DNA of 64,000 nt, from the NCBI GenBank assembly GCA_039545355.1, contig BCJJ01000020.1, positions 62,001 through 126,000 of the forward strand, read 5' to 3'. The DNA comes from Trichosporon coremiiforme (Eukaryota; Basidiomycota; Tremellomycetes; Trichosporonales; Trichosporonaceae). The position numbers were made by a program, and so were the translations under genes. Positions 33,867 to 45,263 of the stretch are shown piece after piece (within the stretch, counting starts at the first letter, position 1; each line of letters starts with the position of its first letter). Under the pieces are notes generated by a model that was not told where the DNA came from, searched no databases, and saw only the letters and a program-made list of their open reading frames with translations.

Positions 33867-35146
33867 ATGTCCAAGGACGCTCAGCAGAAGAACCAGAACC
33901 AGGGCAAGTACGCCTTCGAGCCCATCCACCCCTTCAACATGGAGGACCCCAAGACTTGGTGAGCTGCGTGTCGTAGGGTGTAGCTGACATCAGGGCCTCC
34001 ACGATCGGCATGATGAACTGGGACAAGTGAGTAGGACTGTCTGATGGCGGACAGAGCTATGTCGTATTTCTTGCGAACTAACCTTCAGTGACAAGATTGT
34101 CTTCTCGAAGCGTTCGCTCCTCGAGTTCCTCAAGTCGTGCCAGGTCTCTGTCAACACCAACTTCACCGAGATCTCCAAGCTCGTGAGTTGCCTGAACTTT
34201 GGTAGTTAACTGACCGCACAGCCCAGTACGTCTCGGTGCTCTCAACCCCCCCTGACCTCCAGAGTACGCCACGTTCGGCCGCCTGTCCAAGGCCGCTACC
34301 GACGCCGCCGTGCGCGACCTTGTTGATGTGAGCTCACTCATCCATGTCGCGAGCTAACGCGCAGGCCGAGATCGCCGACCCGTCCGAGCCGGAGCAGAAG
34401 AACGTCGTCGACGCGGCGGGCAACCCCGTCCGTCCTTCGCGCAAGGTTATCGACCCGCCCGGGGGTAAGACGTCGCTGAACATCACGGGCGACGAGTACG
34501 CCGAGGCTGACGCTCTCTCGCTCGCGCCGTCCCGCGACGGAGGCGTCGACGTCGACATCGACCGCATGGAGCACCTCAAGGTGCACGTTGACGAGGAGGT
34601 CGACGGCGGCGCCCACATCGAGGACATTCCCGACAAGCCGAAGGCTAAGGAGCAGGACCGCGTCGTCAACGCGCCTGACGGCTTCAGGCCTACCCGCAAG
34701 GTCCGCGAGGGTGAGCTACAGCGGCCAGCATGAGCTGACAAACAGGCCCCGGAGGCAAGTCGTCCATGGGCTCGGTGCTGTTCGGAGGATACGAGGACGA
34801 GACCGAGGAGGACCGCCAGGCTGCGCGCGCCCCCACCGGCGGTAAGCGCCATTCTGACAAGACGGTGAGTACGCCGAACGCCGAACGCAGCGAGGCGTGA
34901 GGCTCGAGCGGAGCGGCGAGCACAGCGAGTCGAGAGGAGCATGGGCTCTTCAGCAGGTTACGCGACACGGCGGAACCACACAAGTTGTTTGTGCGTGTAT
35001 GATCAGCTGCTGGAAGCGCGCAGTGCGTCCAAGCGTTCCGTGCCCATCCAAAGTGTCGCCTGCGCTCGAGCCCTCCTCCCGCCTCTCCGACTCCAGCTTA
35101 ATGAACTTTGTCAAGCTGACGCCAGGCTTCCCAGGGACTCTGGTAA
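33867..35146 (+). CDS. Protein with SPIRAL1/HN1-like PGG motifs, containing a 4-base microexon
   Basis: I do not recognise an orthologue. The exons I assemble are 33867-33958, 33994-34026, 34089-34182, 34222-34225, 34263-34328, 34366-34710, 34746-34864 and, tentatively, 35126-35146, for about 257 residues. The N-terminal part contains TWASTIGMMNWDNDKIVFSK and FGRLSKAATDAAVRDL. Two later segments, RPSRKVIDPPGGKTS and RPTRKVREGPGGKSSMGSVL followed by FGG, resemble the Arg-x-x-x-Lys-Val plus Pro-Gly-Gly-x-Ser-Ser pattern of plant SPIRAL1 and animal HN1/Jupiter proteins, which bind microtubules. If the last donor at 34865 is not used, the frame ends at a TGA at 34898-34900 instead. A microtubule role is only an inference. 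Confidence 0.7.
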
Positions 35147-35517
35147 CCGCAAAACCGCAAGTCGGGTCTGTAGTCTCCATTATGCATGTGTCCTCTTCAT
35201 GTTACCTTACTTACCTTCTGTCCCATCCTTCGGAAATCCAGACCCAGCAAGGCAGGGTCGGAAGCAAAGTCAGTGATCAGTGACGCGGCGGCGTCCTTCT
35301 CGCACTCGTTCCGGGGGCGAGTGGCGATCACACCACGTGGCCGCCCCGATCCGTTTTCCTTTCCCTCTTGTGCTCCTCTGCTCCTCTGCCTTCCCGCACT
35401 GCCGGCAGAGCACCTCGGTGCCTCTCCAGCTGTCCCGGCTGCACGGTTGCCTTGGCAGAGACGTGTCAACAAAGTTGGTTGACACCGCATCAACCACAAT
35501 CAAGCAAGAAGGGCAGG

Positions 35518-36581
35518 ATGGACCGCATCCAGCAGAATCCAGAGGAACTTATGCGTTTCGCCAACATGTAAGTGACCCCAACGCCGAGCCAGAGGCGAGG
35601 CATGCAAGCGAGCGTAGCGAAGCGTTCAGGGAGTCGGCGACTTGGGGATCGGTGAGCTGGACGTCTGGACCTCACACTTGGACACGGTGGCTGGAAACGA
35701 AGAAGAATCGGAGACCCAAGAGACCCAAGACCCTCTAGTGCTTCTCATGCCCTCTGCTCTAGACTTGGGGTGCTCGGCTGTCACGCGTAGGCATGCACCG
35801 TCTCCTCTCTGTAACTTGCAGCTTCCAGCCTGGTGACACCGGACTGCACCGGACTGGTCGACTGATCGTGGTCCGCCCAGCCCACCATCGAGCCAACACA
35901 CGGCCATACGATCCACCTCCGAGCTGAATGACTGCCTGAACTCAGCTGACACCCAGGGCGGTCGGCGGACTCGCGATCGCGGGCGGTGTCGGGAGTATCA
36001 TCAACCTGTCGTTCTCCTCGATCATCATTGGCGTGTACGAACTCATGTAAGTCATCTTCAGTCTTGCTCTCTCCTTCCGCTCCCTCCTTCCGCTCCCTCC
36101 TTCCGCTCTCTCCTTCTGCTCCGTCCTTCCGCTCCCTCCTCCCGCTCCGTCCTCGCGCTCCCTTCTCGTGGTCTTCCGTAGGACGGGGGCGGAGGGTGCG
36201 ATGGAGCGGTGAAAAGGGGGGAATGAGCGAGCAAGAGAGTGAGAGAGCGAGAGAGCCGCAAGAGGCAACGCTGACCTCAGTTTCGGCGCCGGCCTCATCC
36301 TCCTCGAACTCGGCCCGGGGGAGCACTACAAGTCCCAAGTTAGTCGCTACGCCTCTTTCCTGCATTCGTTCCTCGGCCGGGGCGTATTCTACCTCTTCCT
36401 CGGCGTCCTCATGCTCAACTACTACGTCATCCTCTATGTCTGCGGCACGGCGGTTGCGGTGGTGGGTCTGGTGTACATTGCGCTCCACTTTTGGGCTCCC
36501 TTCGATCCCCCGAGTACCATGAAGCCGATCGAGAACGATCCCGAGGCGCAGCCTGTTTGGCAGGCGCCTACTGAGGACTAG
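35518..36581 (+). CDS. TVP15: TVP15/COPI-associated Golgi membrane protein
   Basis: This is a 146-residue multi-pass membrane protein of the COPI-associated (Tvp15) family, found in late-Golgi vesicles. Its three exons are 35518-35567, 35957-36046 and 36281-36581. Membrane segments are visible at AVGGLAIAGGVGSIINLSF, IIIGVYELIFGAGLILLEL, FLGRGVFYLFLGVLML and VCGTAVAVVGLVYIALHF. The conserved Phe-Gly-x-Gly-Leu-x-Leu-Leu-Glu turn and the GRGVFYLFLG motif support the family. The first intron is unusually long for this genome (389 bases). The second contains a 13-base tandem repeat. The assignment rests on topology and these motifs. Confidence 0.75.
36071..36161. repeat. 13-base tandem repeat, seven copies, intronic
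   Basis: Seven adjacent 13-base units of the form CTCCTTCCGCTCC, with one to three changes each, fill much of the second intron of the TVP15-like gene. The array sits well upstream of the branch point. Confidence 0.9.
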
Positions 36582-36873
36582 TTCCCATAGCTCATGGATA
36601 GAAAATGTATGTGATGGTAGAAGAATGGGGCAAGGGTTGGGGAAGAGGCGGGGCAGATACGCACTCTCCCAAAAGTTACTGTGGCACTGAGAGGGACGAG
36701 TACGAGTGGCACTCGCTCGCTCGCTCTTATTATGCCTCGCTCAGCGTCACTCGCAACTCGCTGCAGTCGCTGCTCAGCCGCCTACGCCATGGGTATACAT
36801 GCGGGTATCACACTCTTGGTATTCGATATAGATTAGCTGCTACGGACTAGACACTCAGACTTCACGTGGAACA

Positions 36874-38813
36874 CTACTCGGCGTGCTGCGGGGCGTCGGC
36901 AGACTCGCCGGCGTCAGCGGACGCCTCAGCAGCGGCGATAGCCTGCGCGATCGGGTCGTCGGACCGTGGGGAAATGTCACGACGACCAGGCGAGCGCGGC
37001 GCGCGGGGCGGGTACCCGCAGCGGTCCTTGCCGTGGGCGATGCGAAGCGGGGCATAGTCCTCCTTGTCCTTGATGGCCAGGATAGCCTTCTGGGCCGCCT
37101 CGATCGTGCAGAAGTTGACGTACGCGGCGTGCTTCTCCTTGTAGAAGTTGATCATCTCAATGTCGCCAAACTCCTCAAAGTCCGCACGCAGCTTGTCCGA
37201 CGTGAACGTGTCAAAGTCCGTGATCTGGCCAATGTACACGTTGCGCGACGCGCCCTGCTGCACCTCCTGCAGGAGCTTGGGCGAGACGGGGGCGACCGTC
37301 TTGCCCCAGCCGACGCGCAGGCGGCGGCCAGCGATCGTGACGGGGTTCGTCTCGCTGTGGCGGAAGAAGGACAGGGCGGCAGCAGGGTCCACGAAAGTGA
37401 CGAATGCGCACTTCTTCTCGGGCAGCAGCTTGATCGACTCGAGCACTCCGCCGCGGATGTTGTTGCACAGCTCCTCCACAGTCGTCTCGCTGCCAATGTT
37501 GCCGAGGTAGATCGAGCGGTTGCCGATCTGCGAATCCATAAAGTTGCCAGTCGAGTAGCCGCTGGGGTCAAAGCCAGCAGGCGAGAAGGCGCCGAAACCG
37601 TTGGCGCCGCCAAAGCCGTAGCCGCCGATCTGGCCAGAGTGCGACTGGACAGCGGCCGCGGCCTGAGCGACAGCCTGGCGGACGGCAGCCTGCTGAGCGC
37701 GGGGAACGTAAGCGCAGCGGTCCTTGCCGTAGCTGACGCGCTTGTTCTTGTACGCAGGCTCCTTGGGGAGCTGAGCGACAACCTTCATGGCGACCGAGAT
37801 GCTGAGGAAGTGGATGAACGCAATGTTCTTGTCGCGGACAATCTTGATCTGGTCAATGTCGCCGAAGCGGATGAGGTCGCCGCGGAGCGTCTGCTCAGTG
37901 TCCTCGTCGGTGAGACCGCCGATGAACACGTTGCGCGTCGCCTGGTTGTACTGAACGGCGACAGCAACGTTGGTGGGGAGGTTCGACTCGCGGCCCCATC
38001 CGATACGGAGCTCCTGGCCGCGGAGGGCCAGCTTCTTAACAGCGGCGTCGGCGTAGAAGGCAGCAGCGGTGGATCCGTCGAGGAACGAGATGAAGACGCA
38101 GCTCTTGTCCGAGAGAATCTTGACAGATTCGATGGGACCGAAGCGGACGAGATTGAGGAGCTCGTCGGCGGACGCGTCGTCGGGAATGTTGCCGATGTAG
38201 ACAGTCCGGCCCGTCATGTTACCGGCGGCGGCAGCGGCGGCGGCTGCAGCAGCGGGACCGTAGTTGCCGGTCATACGGCTGTTGAAAGGTCCACCGTAGC
38301 CTCCGGACTGCTGCTGGGGCTGCATCTAGGTTAGCAAAGATTCACGTTCTTCAACCCACCATCATCGGGAAGCTGGGCATGACACCGAAAGGAGAAATGC
38401 CGACAGGGTTGCCCTGGGGGAGCATCTGGCCAATGCCAGGCTGGCCGTACGAGCCGGGCGAGCCGCCGTAGCGGTCGCCTCCGTTGGTAAAGTCGGGAGA
38501 GTGGCCGACGCTCGGAGCCTCGGGCGGCGTCAGGTTAAGGCCATCGGCAGAGAGTGGCTGCTGGAACGAGCGCTGCTGTCGCGGGGTCAGTTGTCTGCGA
38601 ATGCGCTCGGATCTGCGCCGCGCCGTCTCCCCCACAACAAAGACTCACCATCGCGCTGATGTCGAGCTGGCTGAGCGCGCCAGACAGAGCACCAACGTAG
38701 TCGGCGGGGAAAGGTCCGAGGCCCATCTGGCTGGGGAAGCGGGGGTAGGGGTGTTCCATGCCACCGGAGGAGAGAGGAGAATCACCAGGGCGGTTGACAG
38801 AGTAGTCGGTCAT
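36874..38813 (-). CDS. MRN1: Four-RRM RNA-binding protein Mrn1/Nrd1
   Basis: This cytoplasmic RNA-binding protein family (budding yeast Mrn1, fission yeast Nrd1) regulates mRNAs for differentiation and cell-wall functions. Exons 38649-38813, 38360-38575 and 36874-38325 join in phase to 610 residues. Four RRMs start near residues 165 (GRTVYIGNIPDD), 258 (TRNVFIGGLTDE), 398 (NRSIYLGNIGSE) and 491 (SRNVYIGQITDF). RRM2 and RRM4 are each followed by the family's KDRCAYVPRA and KDRCGYPPRA tails. An alanine run precedes RRM1. The start at 38813 (MTDYSVNRPG) is chosen because sequence upstream is leader-like. Confidence 0.93.
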
Positions 38814-41800
38814 TAGAGTTGGTGGGGAGTAAACGTAGAGTGTGTTTGTGGTTGTATTTAGCGTGGGAGGAAAAGTGGAACGGGGTCGAACGAAGAAGTC
38901 CACGTCGTGCTTGAGGGGGTGCAAGACGACGGTGTCGGAATAAGAGCTAGTGGTGTAACGCGCCACAAGCTACGAGCGATACGAAGTCGGAAAGGTAAGG
39001 TGTTTTTGATTTTTGAACGGGCTGTACACGAGCGATTGCCGAGTACACGGAACAAGCCTGAAGATAAGAAACAGCGACGAGAAACGAAGTTGTTGTTGGG
39101 GAACGAAGTGCGTGACGCGGAGCTGCACTGGGGGTAACAAAGAGAGCTTGTCAGGGAAGGTGCAGTTGCGTGTCTGGGCAGGATTATGCGATTGGAGTGG
39201 GACAGAGGTGGCGGCGCGATCACACCAGTGTCAGCACAGAGAGCCGGAACGCAGCAGCTCCTCAACTTACGAGTTGGTAGAGTAGTTCTCCTGGAGAGGA
39301 CGAGCTAGAGGGGGTCGAAGTGGGGTGTGTGTTTGGTAACTGTCCAAGTCGTGGGCGGGTCGTAGCGTCGTTAGGCGTGATATTCACGACGTTCGTAGAG
39401 CACAAACGGAGTAACAGAGAACGAGAGATGCGTGTGTGGAATGTGCGGCGAGCGTAGTTCCGAGGGGGGCGAACAGGTGTCAGCACAATGAAGAGCAACA
39501 CAAGAACAAAGTTGTGAACGAAAGAGTGCAGAGAAGAAAGAGAAGGGAAGGGAGACAGAAAAGGAAGACGTGTGGTGTGGGTGGGTGGACTAGGCAGGCA
39601 GCGAATACGTCGCGAGGCAGCCGAAAGGGAGGACTGGCGCACGGATCGCTGGGACGTGTACCGACCAGGACTTGATGGCGCTAGTCCGACTCACGGGTAG
39701 TGCTAAGGAGTGTGGGTGGGCGTTGAGTGTTGCCCGAAGTGTGTATTGTTCAAACGGCGACAGGCAAGTAACAGAGCGACGAGATGAGTGTCGATGCGGT
39801 ACCGATGCGTTACGAAGATGGGGATTAAGATGGGGGAGGGGATGTCGGAAGGATGAGGAGAAAGTCGGTTGCGCTGTTGGTGTTGCGTGTCGACGTTTGA
39901 AGGAGTTGAAGAGAGGAGGTGTCTGCAGAAGAAAGGATGCAGGAGGATTGAAGGGGGGTCGAAGAAGAAGGGGGGGAAGAGGTGTTGGATCGAAGATAAG
40001 GAGTAGGATGAAATGAATGAAGGAGGAGAGCAAGAACGAGGAGGGAGGGAAGACGCGGAAAGAGCGTTGGTGGTCGCGGTCAGCAGCGTGGTCGGTGTCG
40101 CGGTACGCTACGCTAAGCTCTAGGCTATGGGTGGTAGGGTGGTACGGCGGTGTCTCTGACTGCACTCTGGCTGGCTGATGGACGGCGGTGCCCTACGGTG
40201 CCCTACTTGCACCTTACGGTGAGCCAGTGGCCATTCCTTGGAGTGTGCGTCTGAGTGCTGATTGCTGAGTCGTCTCAGTCTCAGGGCGAGGGTTGCCAGG
40301 GCACGTACCAGGGCCCAAGGGGCCCAGGGGCCCAGGGACCCAGGGACCCCAACCCGTGGCTCCCTCTCTCGCTGCCAGCTGCTGCCAGTACGCGTCTCCG
40401 CGTCTCCAGCAAGCGCGTCGGGCCGTTGGTCTTGCCCTGGGCCCCCTCCAGGTCCTCGATTGGTTCATCCCTCCCACCGGCGACACTCACACCCGTGGGT
40501 CGACTATTTCGGTGCACTAGTCTGTCCTCTCCCTCCTCTCCATCGATGGCAGCCAACGTCTTCTAAGCATGTCATGTCAAAACAAGGTGTGAGGCATGCA
40601 AGTAAACAGAGTTTGGTCTACGCGAAATATGCATGCGAGCCTTTACGCAACTGTGACGCTGTCCCCGAGTGTCTCCTTGTCTGCGTCGAAACCCAATTTC
40701 AGCCAGAGTACCTCTGAGAGTGTCGGGAGCATCCGAGTCGTGGTCCCCTCGTCCCCTTGGCCGCCCTTGGTCCTGTCTTAGGAGCTCCTAGCCATTCAGG
40801 TTTTCTGGGTCGCAACCTGAAAACGACGGAGGGTACGGAGAGCGGCTTGCTTGTGATTGCATTTGGAGAGAGCGGGCTGGCAACCTTGCGGGCGTCGGTC
40901 AGGCGGCCCAAGCGTCGGCGGGCGGGCGGCAGGCGGTGGGCGGGTGTGCGGATCTCCAGATCCAGTAGTTTCGTTCGTCTTTTGGTGCACCCGACTGTAG
41001 AGGTTGACGGATTGACGGAGAGTAAAGCCAGTTCCAAGCCACGCGGACCCAAGGAGCAGCCCAATTCAGCCCCACCGAACGTCAGGCGCCCTCTGCACCG
41101 TCATGGGACGAGAGTCGAGAGCGCGCCGAGATCCAAGTTAGCGAGGAGGGAGCGGGGCGCATGCTGTGCACTCGGGTGAACCTCAGTTTGATCTCCGAGA
41201 TCTGTCGCTGCTCTCCCATGCAGATCCTTGTTTAGTCGTTTGATCATTGTAGCGCGGCATAGTGAACAGGGAGAGCTCGTTTCGGCGCCCATTCAAGATC
41301 CTGCTGCCGCGAGACCGTCAGTCGGAGGGACACTCCCGAATTGCATCAGGCAAGGCAACCTCTGCTCTAATCTAACCCAAAGCATGGATACCCGCTTCCA
41401 GTCCGCTGCCGCGGCTCGTGGCTTGCTTTTGTGATCGAGAAAAATTCGCCACTTCCCCCTCCCTCTGGCGGTCAGGCTCGCATTGGATCATACCTGTCCA
41501 GTCCGAGTCGGCGTGAGTCTGATCATCGAGCAGCAATCGTAATGTCATGATTAGCTCCAGCAATCGCATATCATGAATCAGCCAGGTCATGCGGAGACGA
41601 GAACATGGAGGCGGGCACGTGTGCACTAGTACTTCGGTACTCCAGTGGATCGGAGACACCTCGTGGGCACTCATTATGTCACACCTCGCACCCTTGCTAT
41701 GCAAACTGAGACAGGGTTGCGGCCCTCGGTGGCATCCCTCGTGGGCACTGCCGACGACTACCATTGCCACTCGGCATCGACATCTGCAGCCCATATTCAT

Positions 41801-41995
41801 CGGACAGAGACAATGTGGGTTTGCCACAACTGCCTAGTTAGACGGAGCCGAGGACGTGACGAACAATGTGTGCCACGGACAGACTTTGGCACATGGGACG
41901 GATTAAGCTTGTCACTCGCACTGAACGGCGACTGATGGACTAGAAGGTTACATACCGGAAACTACCTGCGCGGGAACCATCTATGTCATTCGGAA
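38814..41995. other. 3.2-kb region upstream of MRN1 and downstream of GAL1
   Basis: From 38.8 to about 40.2 kb the minus strand is strongly CT-rich and contains a good donor (GTAAGT, on the minus strand near 39270). This suggests a long MRN1 leader with possible untranslated introns. From 40.3 to 42.0 kb I see only a GGGCCCA-rich repeat and no exon chain. Confidence 0.45.
40308..40350. repeat. GGGCCCA/GGGACCC imperfect tandem repeat
   Basis: Five to six imperfect copies of a seven-base C/G-rich unit (CAGGGCC and variants) are adjacent here. Several units are self-complementary. Confidence 0.75.
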
Positions 41996-43696
41996 CTACT
42001 GGGGCACCTTGTACACTCCCGCGCCTGACCCCGGCATGCTTGCGAAAGCGACCTCGTCTAGCTTGTCTTTACTGAGCCCCTCGTAGGCGGGGTACTCCTT
42101 GGTAACCCTCGCCACAAAGTCCGGCACCTGGTCAGCGGGCAAGAGGGAAATCACAGCACCTCCCCATCCGCCACCAGTCTGGCGTGCTCCCAGCGCTCCA
42201 TTCTTCAAACAGATATCGCGCAACGTCTCGACCTGCGGCACCGTCGCGTCAAACAGGTCGCGCAGGCTCTCGTGCGACCCGTTCAGCAGCCTTCCGAGCT
42301 CCTCGGCCCCGGCGCCTGCCTTTGAAGGGTCGGCCGCAATCTCGTTGCACAGTTCTGCGAATCGGGCGACACGCAGTGATTCCTCGAACGTGTGCTTTGC
42401 GCGCTTGTACAGTTGGAATTTGTCGCAGCGCACAGGGATGAAGTCGAGGTACGTCTTCTCAAAGTCGGGCTGGGACATGCCTGAGGCAGAGACCATCTCT
42501 TCCCTGCTCCAACCCTTTGACGCGCGGCCGTCGGGACCCAGAACGGTGTCCAGGTCAGAGAGAGCACGCTCGTACATTTCCTTCTCGGAGGATTGCTTCT
42601 CCCGCAAATCGACCGCTTCGCGGAGCCACACCCTCCCTTCCTCGCCGGCGACAGCGCGCGGGTCGTCCACGCCCCAAGCATGGAGCAGGAGACGCGACGC
42701 ACACAGCACCTCAACGACGCGCAGGTTGTAGCGCTCTGGCGCATCGTCGACGAGCCCGTGCGGCGCGAGTGAGTTCGTAATCACCACCGCGAGCTGAGGC
42801 GGGAGCGGGAGCGGTGTCGCCTCCAGACTTGGGTGGAAGGAGAGGTGCAGGACCGAGTTGGCCATGCCGAGGGCAGAGGCCGATTGCTGCCGTCAGTTAA
42901 ACGCAGCGTCGAGCGAACTCACGTCCATGCCGCCTGTCCGCAATCCCATGCGGTGCTCTGAAGCAATGGCGAGCTTGACAATGTCGCCCTTCGTCAGGCC
43001 GGTGATGTCGTTCGCAGCGAGGAACATGATGACGCTGGCGACGACGAAGGCGGCCGAGCTCTGCCTGTCAGCTTCCTTCCATGGGGCCCTCAGCTAGAAT
43101 GATACCCACGCTGAGACCAGCGCCGGGCGGCACGTTACCCGCCATCATGATGTCGAGGCCGGCGGGAGGCTTGCCGTCTCGTGTGCCATCCGGGAAGAAC
43201 CGGGCAAGGCACTCGAGAATAGCCACCTTGGTGTAGTTCTCCCACCCTCCACCTTCATTCACGGGCACGAGGCCCGCGTCCCAGCCCTTGTCGGTGTGCT
43301 TCAGCTCGAACGACGCCGGCTTGAATTTGTTGTCCACGTTGTCGATGCGAACTCGCAGATCGGTCGTTGGTCGAAGCGCGATCAGGATGTCCTGCTCGAT
43401 AGCTGCCGGAAGGACGGGCTGAGCGTTAGCAGTAAAGGAAAACGTAACGCACAAAGAGGGAGTAGTCGACGTGCTCGCCGAGAATGTTGACGCGACCCGG
43501 CGCGCGAGCGATGTACGTCGGCTTGGCGCCGTAAGCCTGCTCGAACCGGGAGACCAGGTCAGCCCATCGCGCTCTGTCTGTCAGCTAACATCTTCACACC
43601 CACAATCTGCAGCACTCACTCTTCCTTCGGCAGCGTCGACGCAGGGTACACGTCCTCCAAGCTCTGGAATACGTTGAGGGGTTGAGCGGCTGCCAT
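41996..43696 (-). CDS. GAL1: Galactokinase
   Basis: Galactokinase phosphorylates galactose as the first step of the Leloir pathway in the cytosol. Five exons (43620-43696, 43453-43573, 43110-43418, 42923-43060, 41996-42886) join in phase to 511 residues. The galactokinase signature [19 protein letters not shown] lies in exon 2. The GHMP ATP loop PPGAGLSSSAAF is formed across the third intron. The C-terminal GHMP motif [18 protein letters not shown] is present. GAL7 and GAL10, which sit beside GAL1 in many fungi, are not within this window. No upstream activating sites could be assigned. Confidence 0.95.
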
Positions 43697-44228
43697 CGTG
43701 CTTCCTCTCGCTGTCTGGTCAGTCGTGTGAGAGGGTGTGAGCTGGAAGTGCCGAGTCAATGATGGAGAACGTGAAGAGAGGGAAGAATGAAGCGAAGGAA
43801 GACGAGCCTAGTCAGACGATCATATCAACACGCCGCATTCGCGGTGACGATTATCAAATCTCGATCTCGGCCACTTGCATTCTTCCCGTTCGCACACGTG
43901 GCGTCGGTACATGAATTCCCGTTCGCATCGGTTCATTTTGCAACGAGCACCACAACACGCAATGAGAAAGATAACGCTCCAGTCGGATATGCATACGACG
44001 GACCCCTTACTTTCGGTGAGTTGCATGTCCTTGTCTGTCCTTGTCTGTGTGCTGCGTGCAGAAGAACCAGAGACAGCCGATGACCGCGCCGGTGCCTGAA
44101 AGCCGACTTCGGCGACGTCCGTACGTCATACCGTCATCGTCTTGTGATCAGCCTGACCTTGCGGACCTGTGTGCGGTGTACACATCAGCAGACACCGCTG
44201 CACTTTCTCATCAACCACATTCACCACC
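43697..44228. promoter_or_regulatory. Divergent promoter region GAL1 / proline racemase-like gene
   Basis: This 530-base gap between opposed start codons could drive both genes. No gene and no clear operator is visible. Confidence 0.45.
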
Positions 44229-45263
44229 ATGACGAGCAGCAAGCCCCACGAGCCCTACTGGCTAAAGGCAGAGGACTGGCACACGGCCGGCGAGCCGTTC
44301 CGCATCGTGCGCCCACCGTCCTCCATGCTGCCCGCCTCGATCCCCTCAGTCGCCGATTTCAGGCATCAAGTTGCGTCGCAAGGAAACCATCCCCTGAATA
44401 CACTGCGCAAAACGCTCTGTCTCGAGCCCCGCGGACACGCAGACATGTACGGCTGCTTCCTCCTTCCCGCCAACGAGGGGGCACACTTTGGCGTCCTGTT
44501 TTGGCACAAGGACGGCTTCTCGACTGCGTGTGGGCACGGCACGATGGCCCTTGGTTCTTGGGCCTTGCACCACGGCGTGGTGGAATCCAGAGAGGGCCTG
44601 AACGAGGTCATCGTCGACGTGCCTAGTGGCCGCGTGAAGGCCGAAGTACACATGAAAGACGGAAAAGTCGAGTACACCGACTTCGTGTCTGTGCCCTCTT
44701 ACGTGGTGAAGCGCAATGTATCCGTGCTCGATACGAAGGTCGATCTCGTCTTCGCCGGCGCGGTGTATGCCACAATGCCAAGTCCGCTCGTCGTACGGCC
44801 GGAGAACCATGAAGCGCTGATCAGCTTCGCGAGGCAGATCAAGGCTTCTCTCGCACCGAACGAGATGGCGATCTACGAGGATTACGACCTTTACGGCGTC
44901 ATATTCTACGAGGAGTTGCCGCCCGAGTCCCGCGCTGAGGCTAAGGGTGAAGGAGACGCTATTCGCCAACGCAACGTGACCATCTTCGCGGACGGGGAGC
45001 TCGACCGGTCTCCATGCGGTAGTGGCACCGCCGCCAGAGTGGCCAGCCTGCTGGCAGAGGGCAAGATGAAGGAGGGCTCGGTCCTGATCCACGAAAGTAT
45101 CGTCGGCACCAGGTTCCGCGCCACGATTGACAAGAAGGCCGAGTCGCCGACAGACTTCCCGGGCTGCGTCGCGAGGGTACGCGGACGGGCGAATCTCGTT
45201 GCCAAGAGCGAGTTCTACATCGATCCCGAGGATCCAGTGTACCCTGGTTTCTGCTTTAGGTGA
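44229..45263 (+). CDS. Proline racemase / hydroxyproline epimerase family enzyme
   Basis: This single-exon enzyme of 344 residues belongs to the proline racemase fold family, which handles proline and hydroxyproline isomers. HTAGEPFRIV near the N-terminus and HADMYGCFLLP are family motifs. Two catalytic cysteine positions are visible: TACGHGTMALG and DRSPCGSGTAARVA. A Cys at both sites favours racemase or 4-hydroxyproline epimerase activity over trans-3-hydroxyproline dehydratase, which has Thr or Ser at the first site. Substrate choice remains open. An upstream ATG at 44169 is out of context; the ATG at 44229 follows CACC and gives the usual start. Confidence 0.87.
   Translation: MTSSKPHEPYWLKAEDWHTAGEPFRIVRPPSSMLPASIPSVADFRHQVASQGNHPLNTLRKTLCLEPRGHADMYGCFLLPANEGAHFGVLFWHKDGFSTACGHGTMALGSWALHHGVVESREGLNEVIVDVPSGRVKAEVHMKDGKVEYTDFVSVPSYVVKRNVSVLDTKVDLVFAGAVYATMPSPLVVRPENHEALISFARQIKASLAPNEMAIYEDYDLYGVIFYEELPPESRAEAKGEGDAIRQRNVTIFADGELDRSPCGSGTAARVASLLAEGKMKEGSVLIHESIVGTRFRATIDKKAESPTDFPGCVARVRGRANLVAKSEFYIDPEDPVYPGFCFR

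Noticed and set aside
36883..38334. A 483-residue plus-strand open frame opposite MRN1
   Set aside because: It is antisense to four clear RRMs and has no domain of its own.
39590..40165. A 191-residue minus-strand frame upstream of MRN1
   Set aside because: It is Pro/Ser/Phe/Leu rich because the strand is CT-rich and poor in stop codons. It is more likely leader or promoter.
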